A stretch of 64,000 nucleotides of DNA from Fibrivirga algicola (GTDB taxonomy: Bacteria > Bacteroidota > Bacteroidia > Cytophagales > Spirosomataceae): the NCBI RefSeq assembly GCF_011742925.1, contig NZ_WAEL01000001.1:930001-994000 (forward strand), given 5' to 3'. This document shows positions 8,039-16,498 of the stretch, piece by piece; the first letter of the stretch is position 1, and every line of letters starts with the position of its first letter. A program made the position numbers and the translations under genes. A model generated the notes under the pieces. It did not search any database and was not told the DNA's origin. It saw only the letters and a program-made list of their open reading frames with translations.

Positions 8039-8963
8039 CTAATATTTCCCTGGCTGCCTGCTCATCTTTCTGGAGTTGCTCGACCAGGGCGGGGAGGCCA
8101 GTGAATTTTTGTTCGGGACGGAGGAAGGCCCGAAACTGCAGCGTCATATGCTCGCCGTAGATGTCTTTACTAAAATCGAAAATGTACGTTTCGATGGTCT
8201 GGTGTTCACCAGCGACCGTTGGGCGGAAACCGATGTTCAGCATACCACCGTGCAGTTCACCGCCCTGCATCACATCGACCGCGTAAACGCCGTTGGCCGG
8301 AATCAACTTCACGGCATCGTCGACCTGTAGGTTGGCGGTTGGAAAGCCGATCGTGCGGCCCAGTTGCCGGCCTTTTACAATGGTGCCCGTCAGAGAGTAG
8401 GGTCGACCCAGAAAACGGTTGGCCGCATCTACGTTGCCTTCGTTCAGGGCAGCGCGGATCTTCGATGAACTGATGCCCACTGCTTCAATGTCCTGCCGGG
8501 GAATCTCCTCTACCTCGAAGCCATAATCGGCCTGGTGCGCCTGAATGTAGTCGAAGCCGCCTTCACGGTCTCGGCCAAAGCGATGATCGTAGCCAATCAC
8601 CAGTTTCTTCGTCCCCAGCCCATCAACCAGTACATGCTGAATAAACTCGCCCGACGTGAGTTGCGAAAACGCGCGCGTGAACGGAATAACTACCAGGTGA
8701 TCTACTCCCGCCTGTTCGAGCAACTCAATCTTTTCTTCCAGGGTGCTTAACAGACGTAAATCCTGGCTATCGTTTGACACCACCGTGCGCGGATGCGGCC
8801 AGTACGTCATCACAACCGACTGCCCATCAGGATGAGACCGTGCCACTTCATTAAGGCGCTTCAAAATAGTTTGGTGCCCCAAATGAACGCCATCGAATGT
8901 GCCGCTGGTCACAACGGCGTAGGGGAGAGGCGATAAGCTGTCGATGCCGCGATGGACGATCAT
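8034..8963 (-). CDS. ribF: Bifunctional riboflavin kinase / FAD synthetase
   Basis: 309 aa, the normal RibF length. The N-terminal adenylyltransferase domain shows GTFDGVHLGHQ (the nucleotidyltransferase GxFDGxHxGH motif), VIGYDHRFG and ISSSKIRAAL. The C-terminal kinase domain shows LTGTIVKGRQLGRTIGFPTANL. It phosphorylates riboflavin to FMN and adenylates FMN to FAD in the cytoplasm. It is the last gene of uppP-truB-ribF. Its terminal codons GTT TGA lie inside a TTTGACG heptad of the adjoining hairpin. Confidence 0.96.
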   Translation of the reverse strand: MIVHRGIDSLSPLPYAVVTSGTFDGVHLGHQTILKRLNEVARSHPDGQSVVMTYWPHPRTVVSNDSQDLRLLSTLEEKIELLEQAGVDHLVVIPFTRAFSQLTSGEFIQHVLVDGLGTKKLVIGYDHRFGRDREGGFDYIQAHQADYGFEVEEIPRQDIEAVGISSSKIRAALNEGNVDAANRFLGRPYSLTGTIVKGRQLGRTIGFPTANLQVDDAVKLIPANGVYAVDVMQGGELHGGMLNIGFRPTVAGEHQTIETYIFDFSKDIYGEHMTLQFRAFLRPEQKFTGLPALVEQLQKDEQAAREILV

Positions 8964-9011
8964 AATCAGTATACTATAGTCTGGAAAGTCAATTGGAAAA
9001 GAGTACTAAGC

Positions 9012-9044
9012 ATGGAAAGTTAGTTTTGTCGACGTACTTTCCAT
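9012..9044. terminator. Hairpin between truB and ribF
   Basis: atggaaagt (9012-9020) pairs with actttccat (9036-9044). It lies 13 bp after the truB stop in an 93-bp gap before ribF. It may reduce read-through or protect the upstream mRNA. No clear T-run follows on the minus strand. Confidence 0.4.
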
Positions 9045-9056
9045 CCGCAGCGCCAC

Positions 9057-9770
9057 TTATTGAGACTGACTATCGTGACTCTTTAAATAGGTTTCTATAA
9101 ATTCTTCTACGGTGTGGGCATCCTTCACGTCGAACTCACCGATGCGGGTACGGCGCAACACGGACATGTAAGCTCCGTTGTTGAGCAGAAGACCTAAATC
9201 GCGCACCAGACTACGAACATAAGTGCCTTTTGAGCACACAATCCGGAAATCGATGGTCGGAAAATCGTTGGTCATGACATTGAACGTCGAAACCGTGACG
9301 GTGCGGCTTTTGATACCGCCTTCTACCTGGTCGGCCGTTTCGCCGCGTCGTGCCCGTTCATACAGCCGTTCGCCGTTCACCCGAATGGCCGAGTAGATGG
9401 GCGGTATCTGCTGAATGTCGCCCGTCAGCTGCGCCGCTGCGGCACGTACCTGCTCATGGGTGATCTCCGATGTGTCGAATTCGCCGTCGAACTCGGTTTC
9501 CAGATCGACAGAAGGTGTGGTTTTACCCAGTACCAACGTACCTGTGTACTCTTTTTCCTGCGCCTGATAACTATCGATTTGCTTGGTCATTTTGCCTGTG
9601 CAGAGAATGAGCAGGCCTGTCGCCAATGGATCGAGCGTGCCGGCGTGACCGATCTTTTTGATTTTGCAGGCCCGGCGTATTTTGTTCACCACGTCGAAGG
9701 ACGTCCATTCGCGTGGTTTATCGATCAGGATTAATTGGCCCGGGTCGGGAGCTGGTTGATTTGGATCCAT
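9057..9770 (-). CDS. truB: tRNA pseudouridine(55) synthase
   Basis: 237 aa from ATG 9770; a TTG at 9782 would add four residues and overlap the uppP stop. The catalytic Asp lies in HAGTLDPLATGLL. IDKPREWTSFDVVNKIR and KEYTGTLVLG are further TruB signatures, and GTYVRSLVRDLG lies in the second half. It makes pseudouridine 55 in the T-loop of tRNAs. It lies 8 bp after the uppP stop, so translation may be coupled. The conserved neighbours uppP and ribF support the assignment. Confidence 0.95.
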   Translation of the reverse strand: MDPNQPAPDPGQLILIDKPREWTSFDVVNKIRRACKIKKIGHAGTLDPLATGLLILCTGKMTKQIDSYQAQEKEYTGTLVLGKTTPSVDLETEFDGEFDTSEITHEQVRAAAAQLTGDIQQIPPIYSAIRVNGERLYERARRGETADQVEGGIKSRTVTVSTFNVMTNDFPTIDFRIVCSKGTYVRSLVRDLGLLLNNGAYMSVLRRTRIGEFDVKDAHTVEEFIETYLKSHDSQSQ

Positions 9771-9778
9771 ACTGGCAA

Positions 9779-10642
9779 TCAAAGAATATCGATTTTTACG
9801 CCAGCGGCGATCAAGCCCAGCAGAATCAGGCCCACAACGATGCGGTAATAGCCAAAGACTTTGAAACCGTATTTGTTCAGGAAGCCAACAAATCCCCGAA
9901 TGGCCAGCAGGCCAACCAGAAACGCAATACCGTTGCCAATGAGCAGGGTCTGGTAGTCAGACGGCTGTAGCATCTCGTACGTTTTCAGGAGCTTGTAACC
10001 CGTAGCAGCAGCCATCGTGGGCACGGCGAGAAAGAACGAAAATTCGGCGGCTTGCTGGCGGGTTAGGCCCTGCGTCATCCCACCGATGATGGTTGATGCC
10101 GACCGTGATACGCCGGGAATCATGGCGATACACTGGAAGAAGCCGACTCTTAAGGCTTCAGGGAAGGTAATGTCGTAGTCGCGGGTAGAGTGTTTTTCGA
10201 TGATCCGGTCAATGAAAACCAGAATAACGCCGCCTACAACCAGTGATATGGCAACCACCACCACGTTTTCCAGCAGGCTATCGATAAAATCGTTGAGCAG
10301 GAAGCCGATGACTGCTGCGGGCAGGAATGCTACGAACAGTTTAAGGTAAAAATCAAGTTGGCCAGATACGGGGCCGATCAACTTCCGGACAGAATCGGGG
10401 AGGGCTTTGTACCAAACCATATCGGCGCGGGTACGGGTGTCGCGTAGAAAACGGCGATAATACAGAACCAGTACGGAGAGAATACAGCCAAATTGAATGT
10501 CGACGGTGTATAGTTTCGTGAATTCATCGCCACTGATGCCTGCCAGGGAGGAATAGATAATCATGTGGCCAGTAGACGAAACGGGCAAAAATTCGGTCAG
10601 GCCCTCAATGATGGCCAGCATAATCGCATGAAACAGACTCAT
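9779..10642 (-). CDS. uppP: Undecaprenyl-diphosphatase
   Basis: 287 aa, an integral membrane protein with about eight hydrophobic helices. The BacA/UppP signatures EGLTEFLPVSSTGH at the N-terminus and PGVSRSASTIIGG in the second half are both intact, including the catalytic Glu, Ser and Arg positions. It dephosphorylates undecaprenyl diphosphate to recycle the lipid carrier of peptidoglycan and other wall polymers, and overproduction gives bacitracin tolerance in other bacteria. It heads the uppP-truB-ribF unit and has its own -7 box (10671-10678). Confidence 0.96.
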   Translation of the reverse strand: MSLFHAIMLAIIEGLTEFLPVSSTGHMIIYSSLAGISGDEFTKLYTVDIQFGCILSVLVLYYRRFLRDTRTRADMVWYKALPDSVRKLIGPVSGQLDFYLKLFVAFLPAAVIGFLLNDFIDSLLENVVVVAISLVVGGVILVFIDRIIEKHSTRDYDITFPEALRVGFFQCIAMIPGVSRSASTIIGGMTQGLTRQQAAEFSFFLAVPTMAAATGYKLLKTYEMLQPSDYQTLLIGNGIAFLVGLLAIRGFVGFLNKYGFKVFGYYRIVVGLILLGLIAAGVKIDIL

Positions 10643-10670
10643 AATACGGAGTAGCAGTGAAGAATGGGCG

Positions 10671-10704
10671 CAAAGCTACGATGAACAAAAACGGCTACCT
10701 ACAA
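10671..10704 (-). promoter_or_regulatory. Promoter of uppP-truB-ribF
   Basis: On the minus strand TAGCTTTG (10671-10678) fits TAnnTTTG, with a TTG at 10702-10704, 23 bp upstream. The leader to the uppP ATG is about 28 bp. The TTG lies in the T-run of the terminator that ends the ftsX/DUF3098 unit. Confidence 0.5.
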
Positions 10705-10757
10705 AAAAAGGGAACACAAAGCGAGCGGCCCCAAAAGCCAATCCACTTTGTGTTCCC
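10702..10757 (-). terminator. Intrinsic terminator after DUF3098
   Basis: gggaacacaaag (10710-10721) pairs perfectly with ctttgtgttccc (10746-10757). On the minus strand the stem is followed directly by a run of T. This is a canonical intrinsic terminator for the ftsX-DUF3098 transcript and a useful contrast with the T-less heptad hairpins. Confidence 0.85.
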
Positions 10758-10778
10758 CTGCGTAAAGCCGAAACCCGA

Positions 10779-11075
10779 TCAACTGGCCGACTCGGTGGGC
10801 TTTTTCAGAATAGCGAAAAATTCAATGATAAAGCCAGCCGTAACGATGATTGGGCCCAGCGTTAAGCCGAAGAAACCAAACCCAAACGGCTCCGTATCAA
10901 TGGTCATGACAAAAAAGCCAACCAGAATGGTGACGATACCGGCGATCATCAGTTGGAAATTTGCCTTTCCAAATGGCATGGCTGGTACATACGACGGGTT
11001 CGATTTGGTTGCCTCTGGCACTGAGAACCCCGTTACGGGTGTAGTCTTCGTTGTTTTAGGGCGAACAGATTCCAT
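10779..11075 (-). CDS. DUF3098 small membrane protein
   Basis: 98 aa with two hydrophobic helices (about 38-60 and 64-88) after a soluble N-terminus of about 35 residues. The PFGKANFQLMIAGI ... GFFVM ... EPFGFGFFGLTLGPIIV pattern is typical of DUF3098, found next to ftsX in Bacteroidota. It lies 19 bp after the ftsX stop, so it probably shares its transcript and may assist the FtsEX complex. No function has been shown that I know of. Confidence 0.85.
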   Translation of the reverse strand: MESVRPKTTKTTPVTGFSVPEATKSNPSYVPAMPFGKANFQLMIAGIVTILVGFFVMTIDTEPFGFGFFGLTLGPIIVTAGFIIEFFAILKKPTESAS

Positions 11076-11094
11076 ATAAAATCTTGATTTGATG

Positions 11095-11976
11095 TTAGTA
11101 TAATTCGTCGAGCGACAAGTCTAGATAGCGGTGGACAGCCTGCAACGTGCTTAGCAAGCCGATAATCATACCCAGCACAACCAGACCGCCAGCCAGCATA
11201 AGCAGTTGAAGCGGATCGGTCAACGTATTCAGTTCAGGCATGCTCAACACGGCAGCATACCAGCCAATAAACAAAATTACGGCGGCGATAAGTCCCGCCA
11301 TGAAGCCCTGGCTGAGGCCCCGTGTCAGGAAAGGCTTGGTAATAAAGCCGTTGGTCGCACCCACTAACTGCATGCTTCGGATGAGAAGCCGTTGCGAATA
11401 CAACGCCAGCCGGATGGTGTTGTTCATCAACACGACAATGATAATGAGCAATACCAGGGCAAAGCCCGCCATAACGGCGTAAATCTTGGTAATGTTTCGG
11501 TTGATATTATCGACCATGTTCTCGGGGTAAACGACCTCAAAAACACCATCCATTTTTTCAATCGCTCCCTGTACTTCTTTCAGCTTCGCCTCGGCGAAAT
11601 AGTCCTCGCGCAAACGAATCCGGTAGCTGGCATGTAACGGATTGTCGGACAGAAATTGGGTGAAATCTTCTTTCGTTTCGGCGATAAATTCCTTCGCCGC
11701 ATCATCTTTCGACACGTACCTGATCTGTGGTTCGCCGTTGGTGGTGACTACAAAGGGCTGATCGGCCAGTGTTTTCGCCAGCTTCAGCCGCCCTGCCGAA
11801 TCGAGGTCGTTATCCAGAAAAGCCCGTACTTCATTGCCTTCCCGTACGTTGGTAACCAGCCGTTTCGACTGGATAGCCAGCAGACCACAGGCACCAATAA
11901 GCAGTAGAGCCAGCGTCAGACTGAACAGAATTCGACCGGTTGGGTAGGCACCCACATTCTTTTTCTTACGCGCCAT
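11095..11976 (-). CDS. ftsX: Cell-division protein FtsX (permease-like)
   Basis: 293 aa from ATG 11976; an upstream TTG would read through the promoter box. It has one N-terminal helix, a periplasmic domain (about 50-160) and three C-terminal helices, with the FtsX hallmark IRSMQLVGATNGFI between them. FtsX works with the ATPase FtsE to activate cell-wall hydrolases at division. No ftsE is adjacent, which is common in this phylum. A -7 box lies only 4 bp before the ATG, suggesting a leaderless message. Confidence 0.93.
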   Translation of the reverse strand: MARKKKNVGAYPTGRILFSLTLALLLIGACGLLAIQSKRLVTNVREGNEVRAFLDNDLDSAGRLKLAKTLADQPFVVTTNGEPQIRYVSKDDAAKEFIAETKEDFTQFLSDNPLHASYRIRLREDYFAEAKLKEVQGAIEKMDGVFEVVYPENMVDNINRNITKIYAVMAGFALVLLIIIVVLMNNTIRLALYSQRLLIRSMQLVGATNGFITKPFLTRGLSQGFMAGLIAAVILFIGWYAAVLSMPELNTLTDPLQLLMLAGGLVVLGMIIGLLSTLQAVHRYLDLSLDELY

Positions 11977-11980
11977 TGAA

Positions 11981-11988
11981 CAAAAATA
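11981..11988 (-). promoter_or_regulatory. -7 box of ftsX
   Basis: Minus-strand TATTTTTG fits TAnnTTTG and ends 4 bp before the ftsX ATG, so transcription would begin at or next to the start codon. No TTG at ideal spacing was found. Confidence 0.45.
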
Positions 11989-12067
11989 GCCTTTTTCAAG
12001 CAACGACCGCCAGCTGGCAATCGTGTGTGACTTGTGAATTAGGAAAAATTAACGGGAAGGGAAGTTG

Positions 12068-12137
12068 GTTTGTGGTTTGACGTTGCGTTGCTAACGTACC
12101 TGACTGTGATATAGCAGCGCAACATCAAACCACAAAC
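12068..12137. repeat. Heptad hairpin, subfamily A, copy 2
   Basis: The left arm (from 12068) and right arm (ending 12137) match over 25 bp with two differences, both of the kind tolerated as G-U in RNA. The heptads TTTGTGG and TTTGACG/TTTGATG precede TTGCG(C/T)TGC, as in copy 1. The loop is unrelated to the other copies. It lies 7 bp after the stop of the serine hydrolase gene (minus strand). Confidence 0.85.
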
Positions 12138-12144
12138 AGCAAGC

Positions 12145-13419
12145 TCACTTTTCCAGCGCCTGATAGACCAGCACCCGGAACTTGTCGTTGAGGTCGCCGT
12201 AGGAGTTGGGCGATTTTTGGGTCATGATTAAGCCGATTGTCCCTGTCTTGGGATCGGCCCAGTAGTTGGTGCCGAAGTAGCCCCCCCAGCCCAGCAGCCC
12301 AACTGACACGGGCAGTTTAGCGGCCGATTTTTCGGTCGTGATCTCAAGGCCAAGACCAAATTTATTATCTCCTATGTTCAGCGCACCAATCTGGTTTTGC
12401 GTCATCAGGCCAACCGTAGCGGGGGCCAGTAATCGTTTTCCGCCATATTCGCCGCCATTCAGGATCATCTGGAGGAAAATGGCATAATCATAGGCTGTTG
12501 AGGACAAACCAGCGCCTCCCGAATAGTAGGTGCCCGACTTGGTAGGGTAGTCAGGTGAAAGGCTGCCCCGCACCGGCATTGGCACAATCTCCCGCGTGCC
12601 GGGAGTTTCGGTGTAGAGCGTAGCCAGGCGGTTATGCTTGCTGGCAGGTAAATAAAAGTACGTGTCGTTCATGCCCAGTGGCTCAAAGATGCGCGTACGG
12701 AAAAACTGGTCGAGTGATTGGCCCGACACCACTTCAACAAGGTAACCCAATACATCGGTGCTAAGGCTATACGTCCATTTTTCGCCGGGATTATGCACCA
12801 GCGGTAGCTTCGCCAGCGTTGGAATCGTAGCCGACAAACTGTACATGGGTGTGCCAATACCACTCGGAATGCCTGCTTTGGCATAGATCGCCACGGCTTC
12901 TTTAGTCCCGATGGTAGGGTAGCTGATGCCCGACGTGTGGGTTAGCAACTGCCGAATGGTGATCTCGCTTTTGGCTGGTTTAGTGGTGTAGGTTGTGTCT
13001 TTCTCATTGTAGGTGTCGATCACCGTCGGGTTTTTAAACGCCGGGATGTATCTTGAAACGGGTTCGTCGAGTAGAAAACGGCCTTCTTCAAACAGCATCA
13101 TCACCGCCACACTGGTAATTGCCTTGGTTTGTGAGGCAATGCGCATGATCGCATCGCGCTGAAGCGGGGCTTTTGTTGTGGCCCCGTTTTCACCGAAGGC
13201 TTTATGGTACACAACCTGCCCATTGCGAACCACGAGCGCCACAATGCCCGCCTGTTTCCTCTGATCGACGTATTCGTTTAAAACGCGGTCGAGCCGTTGC
13301 AGACGCTCAGTGCTTACGCCCACAGCGGCAGGCGATTTAGACTCGGTCAGTTTATAGGGTTGTGAAAAAGCAGCTGTGAGCGACGTTGCCAGCAGGAGTA
13401 AGGAGCAAAAAAAACGCAT
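12145..13419 (-). CDS. Secreted serine hydrolase of the beta-lactamase/DD-peptidase family
   Basis: 424 aa from ATG 13419, which gives a signal peptide (MRFFCSLLLLATSLTAAFS). A class C beta-lactamase-like fold is indicated by the nucleophile motif SQTK, a Tyr motif YSL (YxN in classical enzymes) in KWTYSLSTDVLGYLV, and WGGYFGTNYWADP near the C-terminus. Such proteins (S12 type) are usually esterases or D-aminopeptidases rather than antibiotic-destroying lactamases. It is exported to the periplasm. The gene stands alone between ftsX and tsaC-like genes. Confidence 0.88.
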   Translation of the reverse strand: MRFFCSLLLLATSLTAAFSQPYKLTESKSPAAVGVSTERLQRLDRVLNEYVDQRKQAGIVALVVRNGQVVYHKAFGENGATTKAPLQRDAIMRIASQTKAITSVAVMMLFEEGRFLLDEPVSRYIPAFKNPTVIDTYNEKDTTYTTKPAKSEITIRQLLTHTSGISYPTIGTKEAVAIYAKAGIPSGIGTPMYSLSATIPTLAKLPLVHNPGEKWTYSLSTDVLGYLVEVVSGQSLDQFFRTRIFEPLGMNDTYFYLPASKHNRLATLYTETPGTREIVPMPVRGSLSPDYPTKSGTYYSGGAGLSSTAYDYAIFLQMILNGGEYGGKRLLAPATVGLMTQNQIGALNIGDNKFGLGLEITTEKSAAKLPVSVGLLGWGGYFGTNYWADPKTGTIGLIMTQKSPNSYGDLNDKFRVLVYQALEK

Positions 13420-13493
13420 AGATGGAGGGGGTGGGATTAGGTGGTTTAAGGATAGTATACGCAAGGCGAAGTACGGTATTTTGCCGCTGAAAT

Positions 13494-14468
13494 TTACGCG
13501 GCTGCCCGGCGTAACCGGTCGTTCACCGCGCGGCCAAGGCCTTCATCGGGAACGAGTTGAGCGTATAGTTGCGTAACGGGCAGGTTGTCGAGCTGGCGCA
13601 GGTAGGCAAATAGGTTGCGTGCCGCGTCGAGCACATCGCCGGTAGGGGCCAGCACCAGTTGATTCGCGGCTGGAATACCCGGCAACGTACCCGAAAAGAC
13701 CAGCGCCCCCACCGATTCGGCCGACAACGTACCCGATATTGAGGGCGTTTCACCATAGGCTAATAGCGTCAACGGCTTGCGCGGTGCGTAGTGGGAGGTT
13801 AACATACCCGGTGCTTGCGGCGCGTTTTGCGCATGCGGGTTCGAGGTGGACATTTGCACCCGAAGTGGGCCCGTGATGGCCTCCAGCTGTTCCAGAGCCA
13901 TGCCACCCAGCCGGTACACCATCGCCTGTCCGTCGGTATCGAAGCCAATAATCGTTGATTCGACGCCAACAGGGCAGGGGCCACCATCGAGAATATAAGG
14001 CACCTGATCGCCTAACTGATCGGCTACATGTTGTGCCGTAGTGGGGCTGATGTAGCCGAATGGGTTGGCACTTGGCGCGGCCAGCGGAAAGTCGAGCGAT
14101 TGCAGCAACGCCAGCGTCAACGGGTGGTTTGGAATGCGAATTGCGACTGTATCGAGGCCCGACGTGGTCAGGTCAGGTACGTGGTCGCGCTTCGGCAACA
14201 AGAGAGTTAGCGGCCCCGGCCAGCAGGTATGTGCCAGTTGCTCAGCCACCGGAGGAAAGTAGCGCACCAGCTCCCGCACTTTGTCGAGCGAATCGGTATG
14301 CACAATCAATGGGTCGAAGGCGGGGCGGTTTTTCACTCGGAAGATGGTCAGCACGGACTCTTCGTTGAGTGCATTACCTGCCAGCCCGTACACCGTTTCG
14401 GTAGGAATACCGACTACGTTGCCCGCTTCCAGCCAGTGCCGGGCAGCATTGAGGTCTGTGCCGATCAT
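13494..14468 (-). CDS. Threonylcarbamoyl-AMP synthase (Sua5 type)
   Basis: 324 aa, the long Sua5 form. The YrdC domain (about 1-205) has GNVVGIPTETVYGLAG, KNRPAFDPLIVH and the SANPFGYISPT loop. The C-terminal Sua5 domain (about 225-324) includes APGMLTSHYAP. It makes threonylcarbamoyl-AMP for the t6A37 modification of ANN-decoding tRNAs in the cytoplasm. Its ATG overlaps the stop of the upstream cvfB-like gene by 4 bp, indicating translational coupling. Confidence 0.94.
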   Translation of the reverse strand: MIGTDLNAARHWLEAGNVVGIPTETVYGLAGNALNEESVLTIFRVKNRPAFDPLIVHTDSLDKVRELVRYFPPVAEQLAHTCWPGPLTLLLPKRDHVPDLTTSGLDTVAIRIPNHPLTLALLQSLDFPLAAPSANPFGYISPTTAQHVADQLGDQVPYILDGGPCPVGVESTIIGFDTDGQAMVYRLGGMALEQLEAITGPLRVQMSTSNPHAQNAPQAPGMLTSHYAPRKPLTLLAYGETPSISGTLSAESVGALVFSGTLPGIPAANQLVLAPTGDVLDAARNLFAYLRQLDNLPVTQLYAQLVPDEGLGRAVNDRLRRAAA

Positions 14469-15298
14469 GCCAGATAAATACCGTCTTCTTTCAGCACAAT
14501 TTTACGCTCTTTGTAGAGCGCACCAACCGCTTTTTTAAACGTCTTCTTGCTCATCTCCAGCAACTGGTAAATGGCTTGCGGGTCGGACGAGTCGGTGAGG
14601 GGGAGGAAGCCGTTTTTTGCTTTGAGCTTATCAAGAATGGCCTGTGCGTTTGGCTCTACTTTCGCGTAACCAACCGGTTGCAGGCTCAGATCCACGCGCA
14701 GGTCTTCCCGAATACGCTTCACGTACGCCTTCACTTTGTCGCCGATACGCAGCGATTTAAACAGTTCGTTGGCGTAAAAAAGGCCCCGAAACTGGTCGTT
14801 TACCACGGCAATCAGCCCCAGGTCGGTTCGCTCGTAAATGAGTGCCGTTACTTCATCGCCTTCTTTCAGGTCTTCCGGTGCTTCGTCGACAACGAGTGCG
14901 TTGATCTTCGACGAGCCAATGAGCCGGTCGGTGTCAGCATCGTAGCCGCAGTACACCACGTACCAGCGGCCTTCCGACATGGGTACTTCCTGAGCTTTGG
15001 TTGGCACCAGAAGGTCTTTTTCGAGGCCCCAGTCCATAAAAGCACCGAATGAAGAAAGCGCAACGCATTTCAGCGCAGCAAATGAGTCGCGAATGACGGC
15101 GGGGCGCAGCGTCGTGGCAATGGGACGATCTTCTGAATCGGTGTAAATAAATACCTCAATGTTGTCGCCTTCTTTAAGTTCGTCAGGTACGTACTTGTTG
15201 GGCAACAGCACATCGTTGTCGTCATCGTCACCCAAATACATGCCCACGCTCGTCATCCGAAGGGCCGTGAGCCGGTTATACTGGCCAATGTTAATCAT
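14465..15298 (-). CDS. CvfB-like S1 RNA-binding protein
   Basis: 277 aa from ATG 15298. It has several S1-like OB domains (LGDDDDNDVLLPNKYVP ... FGAFMDWGLEKDLLVP ... DQFRGLFYANELFKSL) and a C-terminal winged helix (SKKTFKKAVGALYKERKIVL). This is the CvfB/YitL family; CvfB affects virulence gene expression in staphylococci, but its role here is unknown. A -7 box lies 4 bp before the ATG. The 4-bp overlap with the Sua5-type gene suggests joint expression, and both concern RNA. Confidence 0.9.
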   Translation of the reverse strand: MINIGQYNRLTALRMTSVGMYLGDDDDNDVLLPNKYVPDELKEGDNIEVFIYTDSEDRPIATTLRPAVIRDSFAALKCVALSSFGAFMDWGLEKDLLVPTKAQEVPMSEGRWYVVYCGYDADTDRLIGSSKINALVVDEAPEDLKEGDEVTALIYERTDLGLIAVVNDQFRGLFYANELFKSLRIGDKVKAYVKRIREDLRVDLSLQPVGYAKVEPNAQAILDKLKAKNGFLPLTDSSDPQAIYQLLEMSKKTFKKAVGALYKERKIVLKEDGIYLA

Positions 15299-15302
15299 AG
15301 GG

Positions 15303-15310
15303 CAAAGGTA
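15303..15310 (-). promoter_or_regulatory. -7 box of the cvfB-like gene
   Basis: Minus-strand TACCTTTG fits TAnnTTTG and ends 4 bp before the ATG at 15298, again predicting a leaderless start. A TTG about 20 bp upstream is not evident. Confidence 0.45.
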
Positions 15311-15327
15311 GGTAAAGCAGGTGTGCC

Positions 15328-15397
15328 GTTTGTGGTTTGATGTTGCGTTGCTTATCAACTAACCGGCAGCGCAACCTCAAACCACGAACATCAAACA
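15328..15397. repeat. Heptad hairpin, subfamily A, copy 3
   Basis: The left arm 15328-15351 and right arm 15366-15389 pair with three differences. Plus-strand heptads are TTTGTGG and TTTGATG; the minus strand of the right arm reads TTTGATG, TTCGTGG, TTTGAGG, then TTGCGCTGC. The TTTGATG heptad contains the TGA stop of the FAD oxidoreductase gene (15391-15393). It is the most degenerate of the four subfamily A copies. Confidence 0.8.
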
Positions 15398-16353
15398 AAC
15401 CTGGCCATAGCCAGACCAGACAGAAAGGCACCTTCCACGTTACCCTGGCCAAACCCGTCGCCACCGAAAAGGAGAGGGGCAGGGGTCGAGGCTGCCAAAA
15501 ACGGTTCCGAATATCGTTCGGTGGCATTGCTGTACCGCCAGCGGTGAATTTGCTGGTCAACGATGGTTGCTGGCCCTATGTAATCCGACACGGCCGCAAT
15601 CAGTTCGGGAATCAACGCGTTGAGGTTCGTGTCGTCGACATGCTGCTGGCTGAACGTATTTGAGGCGTGCAGGGTCAGCGTAGGTACGTCTGGCGAAATG
15701 CCTTTTTGCTGGTTATCGGCGATCCAGGCAACCGGACTATCGGGCGGTAGTTTCAGGCCACCCGGTTTGGGGACGTTGCCGGGCTGACTGAGCTGGAGCA
15801 TGAGCGCTATGCAGGGTTCGTAATGAATAGCCTCCAGGGCAGACTTTTCGCCGGCCGACAGTGTAAGACCCGATTCCTGCCAGAGTGCCAGCGCTTGCGG
15901 GGCAGGTAGGGTCACGATCAACGAATCGCCGGTTATGGTCTGGCCATCGTCGAACGTAACGCTCCAGCTTTGGGCGTCTTGCTGAACGGTCACCGCACGT
16001 TTGCCGGTTTGCACGTCGAGGTTTTGGGCCAGAAACTTGGCGATACTGCTCATTCCATTGGTACCCACGTAGCGCGGATGCTGAAATGAAGCCGGGTCTG
16101 ACTGTTCGATATGCCAGTCGTGCACTACGCCCGCCGCCCTCATTTCCTGTGTCAGCGCCTGAAAATCGGCTGATCGGGCCGAGAAGTATTGCGCCCCGTG
16201 GTCGGCACGACCCGTTGCGATACGGCGGGTGGCCAGCCGTCCGCCTACACCCCGACCCTTGTCAAAAATAAGTACTTCGTGTCCTTGTTGAGTCAATTCG
16301 CGGGCGGCGGTCAGACCAGCCAGACCCGCACCAAGTATAAGCGTCGTGGGCAT
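15391..16353 (-). CDS. FAD-dependent oxidoreductase, renalase-like
   Basis: 320 aa from ATG 16353 (a TTG lies two codons earlier). The N-terminal dinucleotide motif GAGLAGLTAARELTQQGHEV is followed by FDKGRGVGGRLATRR and DHGAQYFSARS, typical of renalase-like flavoproteins, which oxidise abnormal NAD(P)H isomers or amines. The C-terminal FGGDGFGQGNVEGAFLSGLAMA is the second FAD-contact region. It is cytosolic, with no signal peptide. Its final codons GTT TGA fall in a TTTGATG heptad, as with ribF. Confidence 0.87.
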   Translation of the reverse strand: MPTTLILGAGLAGLTAARELTQQGHEVLIFDKGRGVGGRLATRRIATGRADHGAQYFSARSADFQALTQEMRAAGVVHDWHIEQSDPASFQHPRYVGTNGMSSIAKFLAQNLDVQTGKRAVTVQQDAQSWSVTFDDGQTITGDSLIVTLPAPQALALWQESGLTLSAGEKSALEAIHYEPCIALMLQLSQPGNVPKPGGLKLPPDSPVAWIADNQQKGISPDVPTLTLHASNTFSQQHVDDTNLNALIPELIAAVSDYIGPATIVDQQIHRWRYSNATERYSEPFLAASTPAPLLFGGDGFGQGNVEGAFLSGLAMARFV

Positions 16354-16443
16354 GTACAAGTATCGGTTATCGATTAATAGCTAGTACATAAACTAGTTGG
16401 CGCACGGAAAGTGTCCGGGAAATGAAAAGTATGAGTTTAAAAC

Positions 16444-16472
16444 AAAAAGCCGCTCAACGTTGAGCGGCTTTT
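16444..16472. terminator. Perfect palindromic intrinsic terminator
   Basis: AAAAGCCGCTCAA and its exact complement form a stem with A- and T-runs at the ends, able to work in both directions. It lies 26 bp after the stop of the LolA-like gene on the minus strand. Confidence 0.85.
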
Positions 16473-16498
16473 CAAAAGAGGTAAATAAGGGTTGGTAC

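Noticed and set aside
7957-8160. Frame beginning MWFDVAL
   Set aside because: It is a translation of the heptad hairpin; the same peptide appears before the four-helix-bundle gene because the repeat recurs there.
12145-13419. Antibiotic-resistance beta-lactamase
   Set aside because: YSL in place of YxN and general S12 esterase-like features; resistance cannot be claimed.
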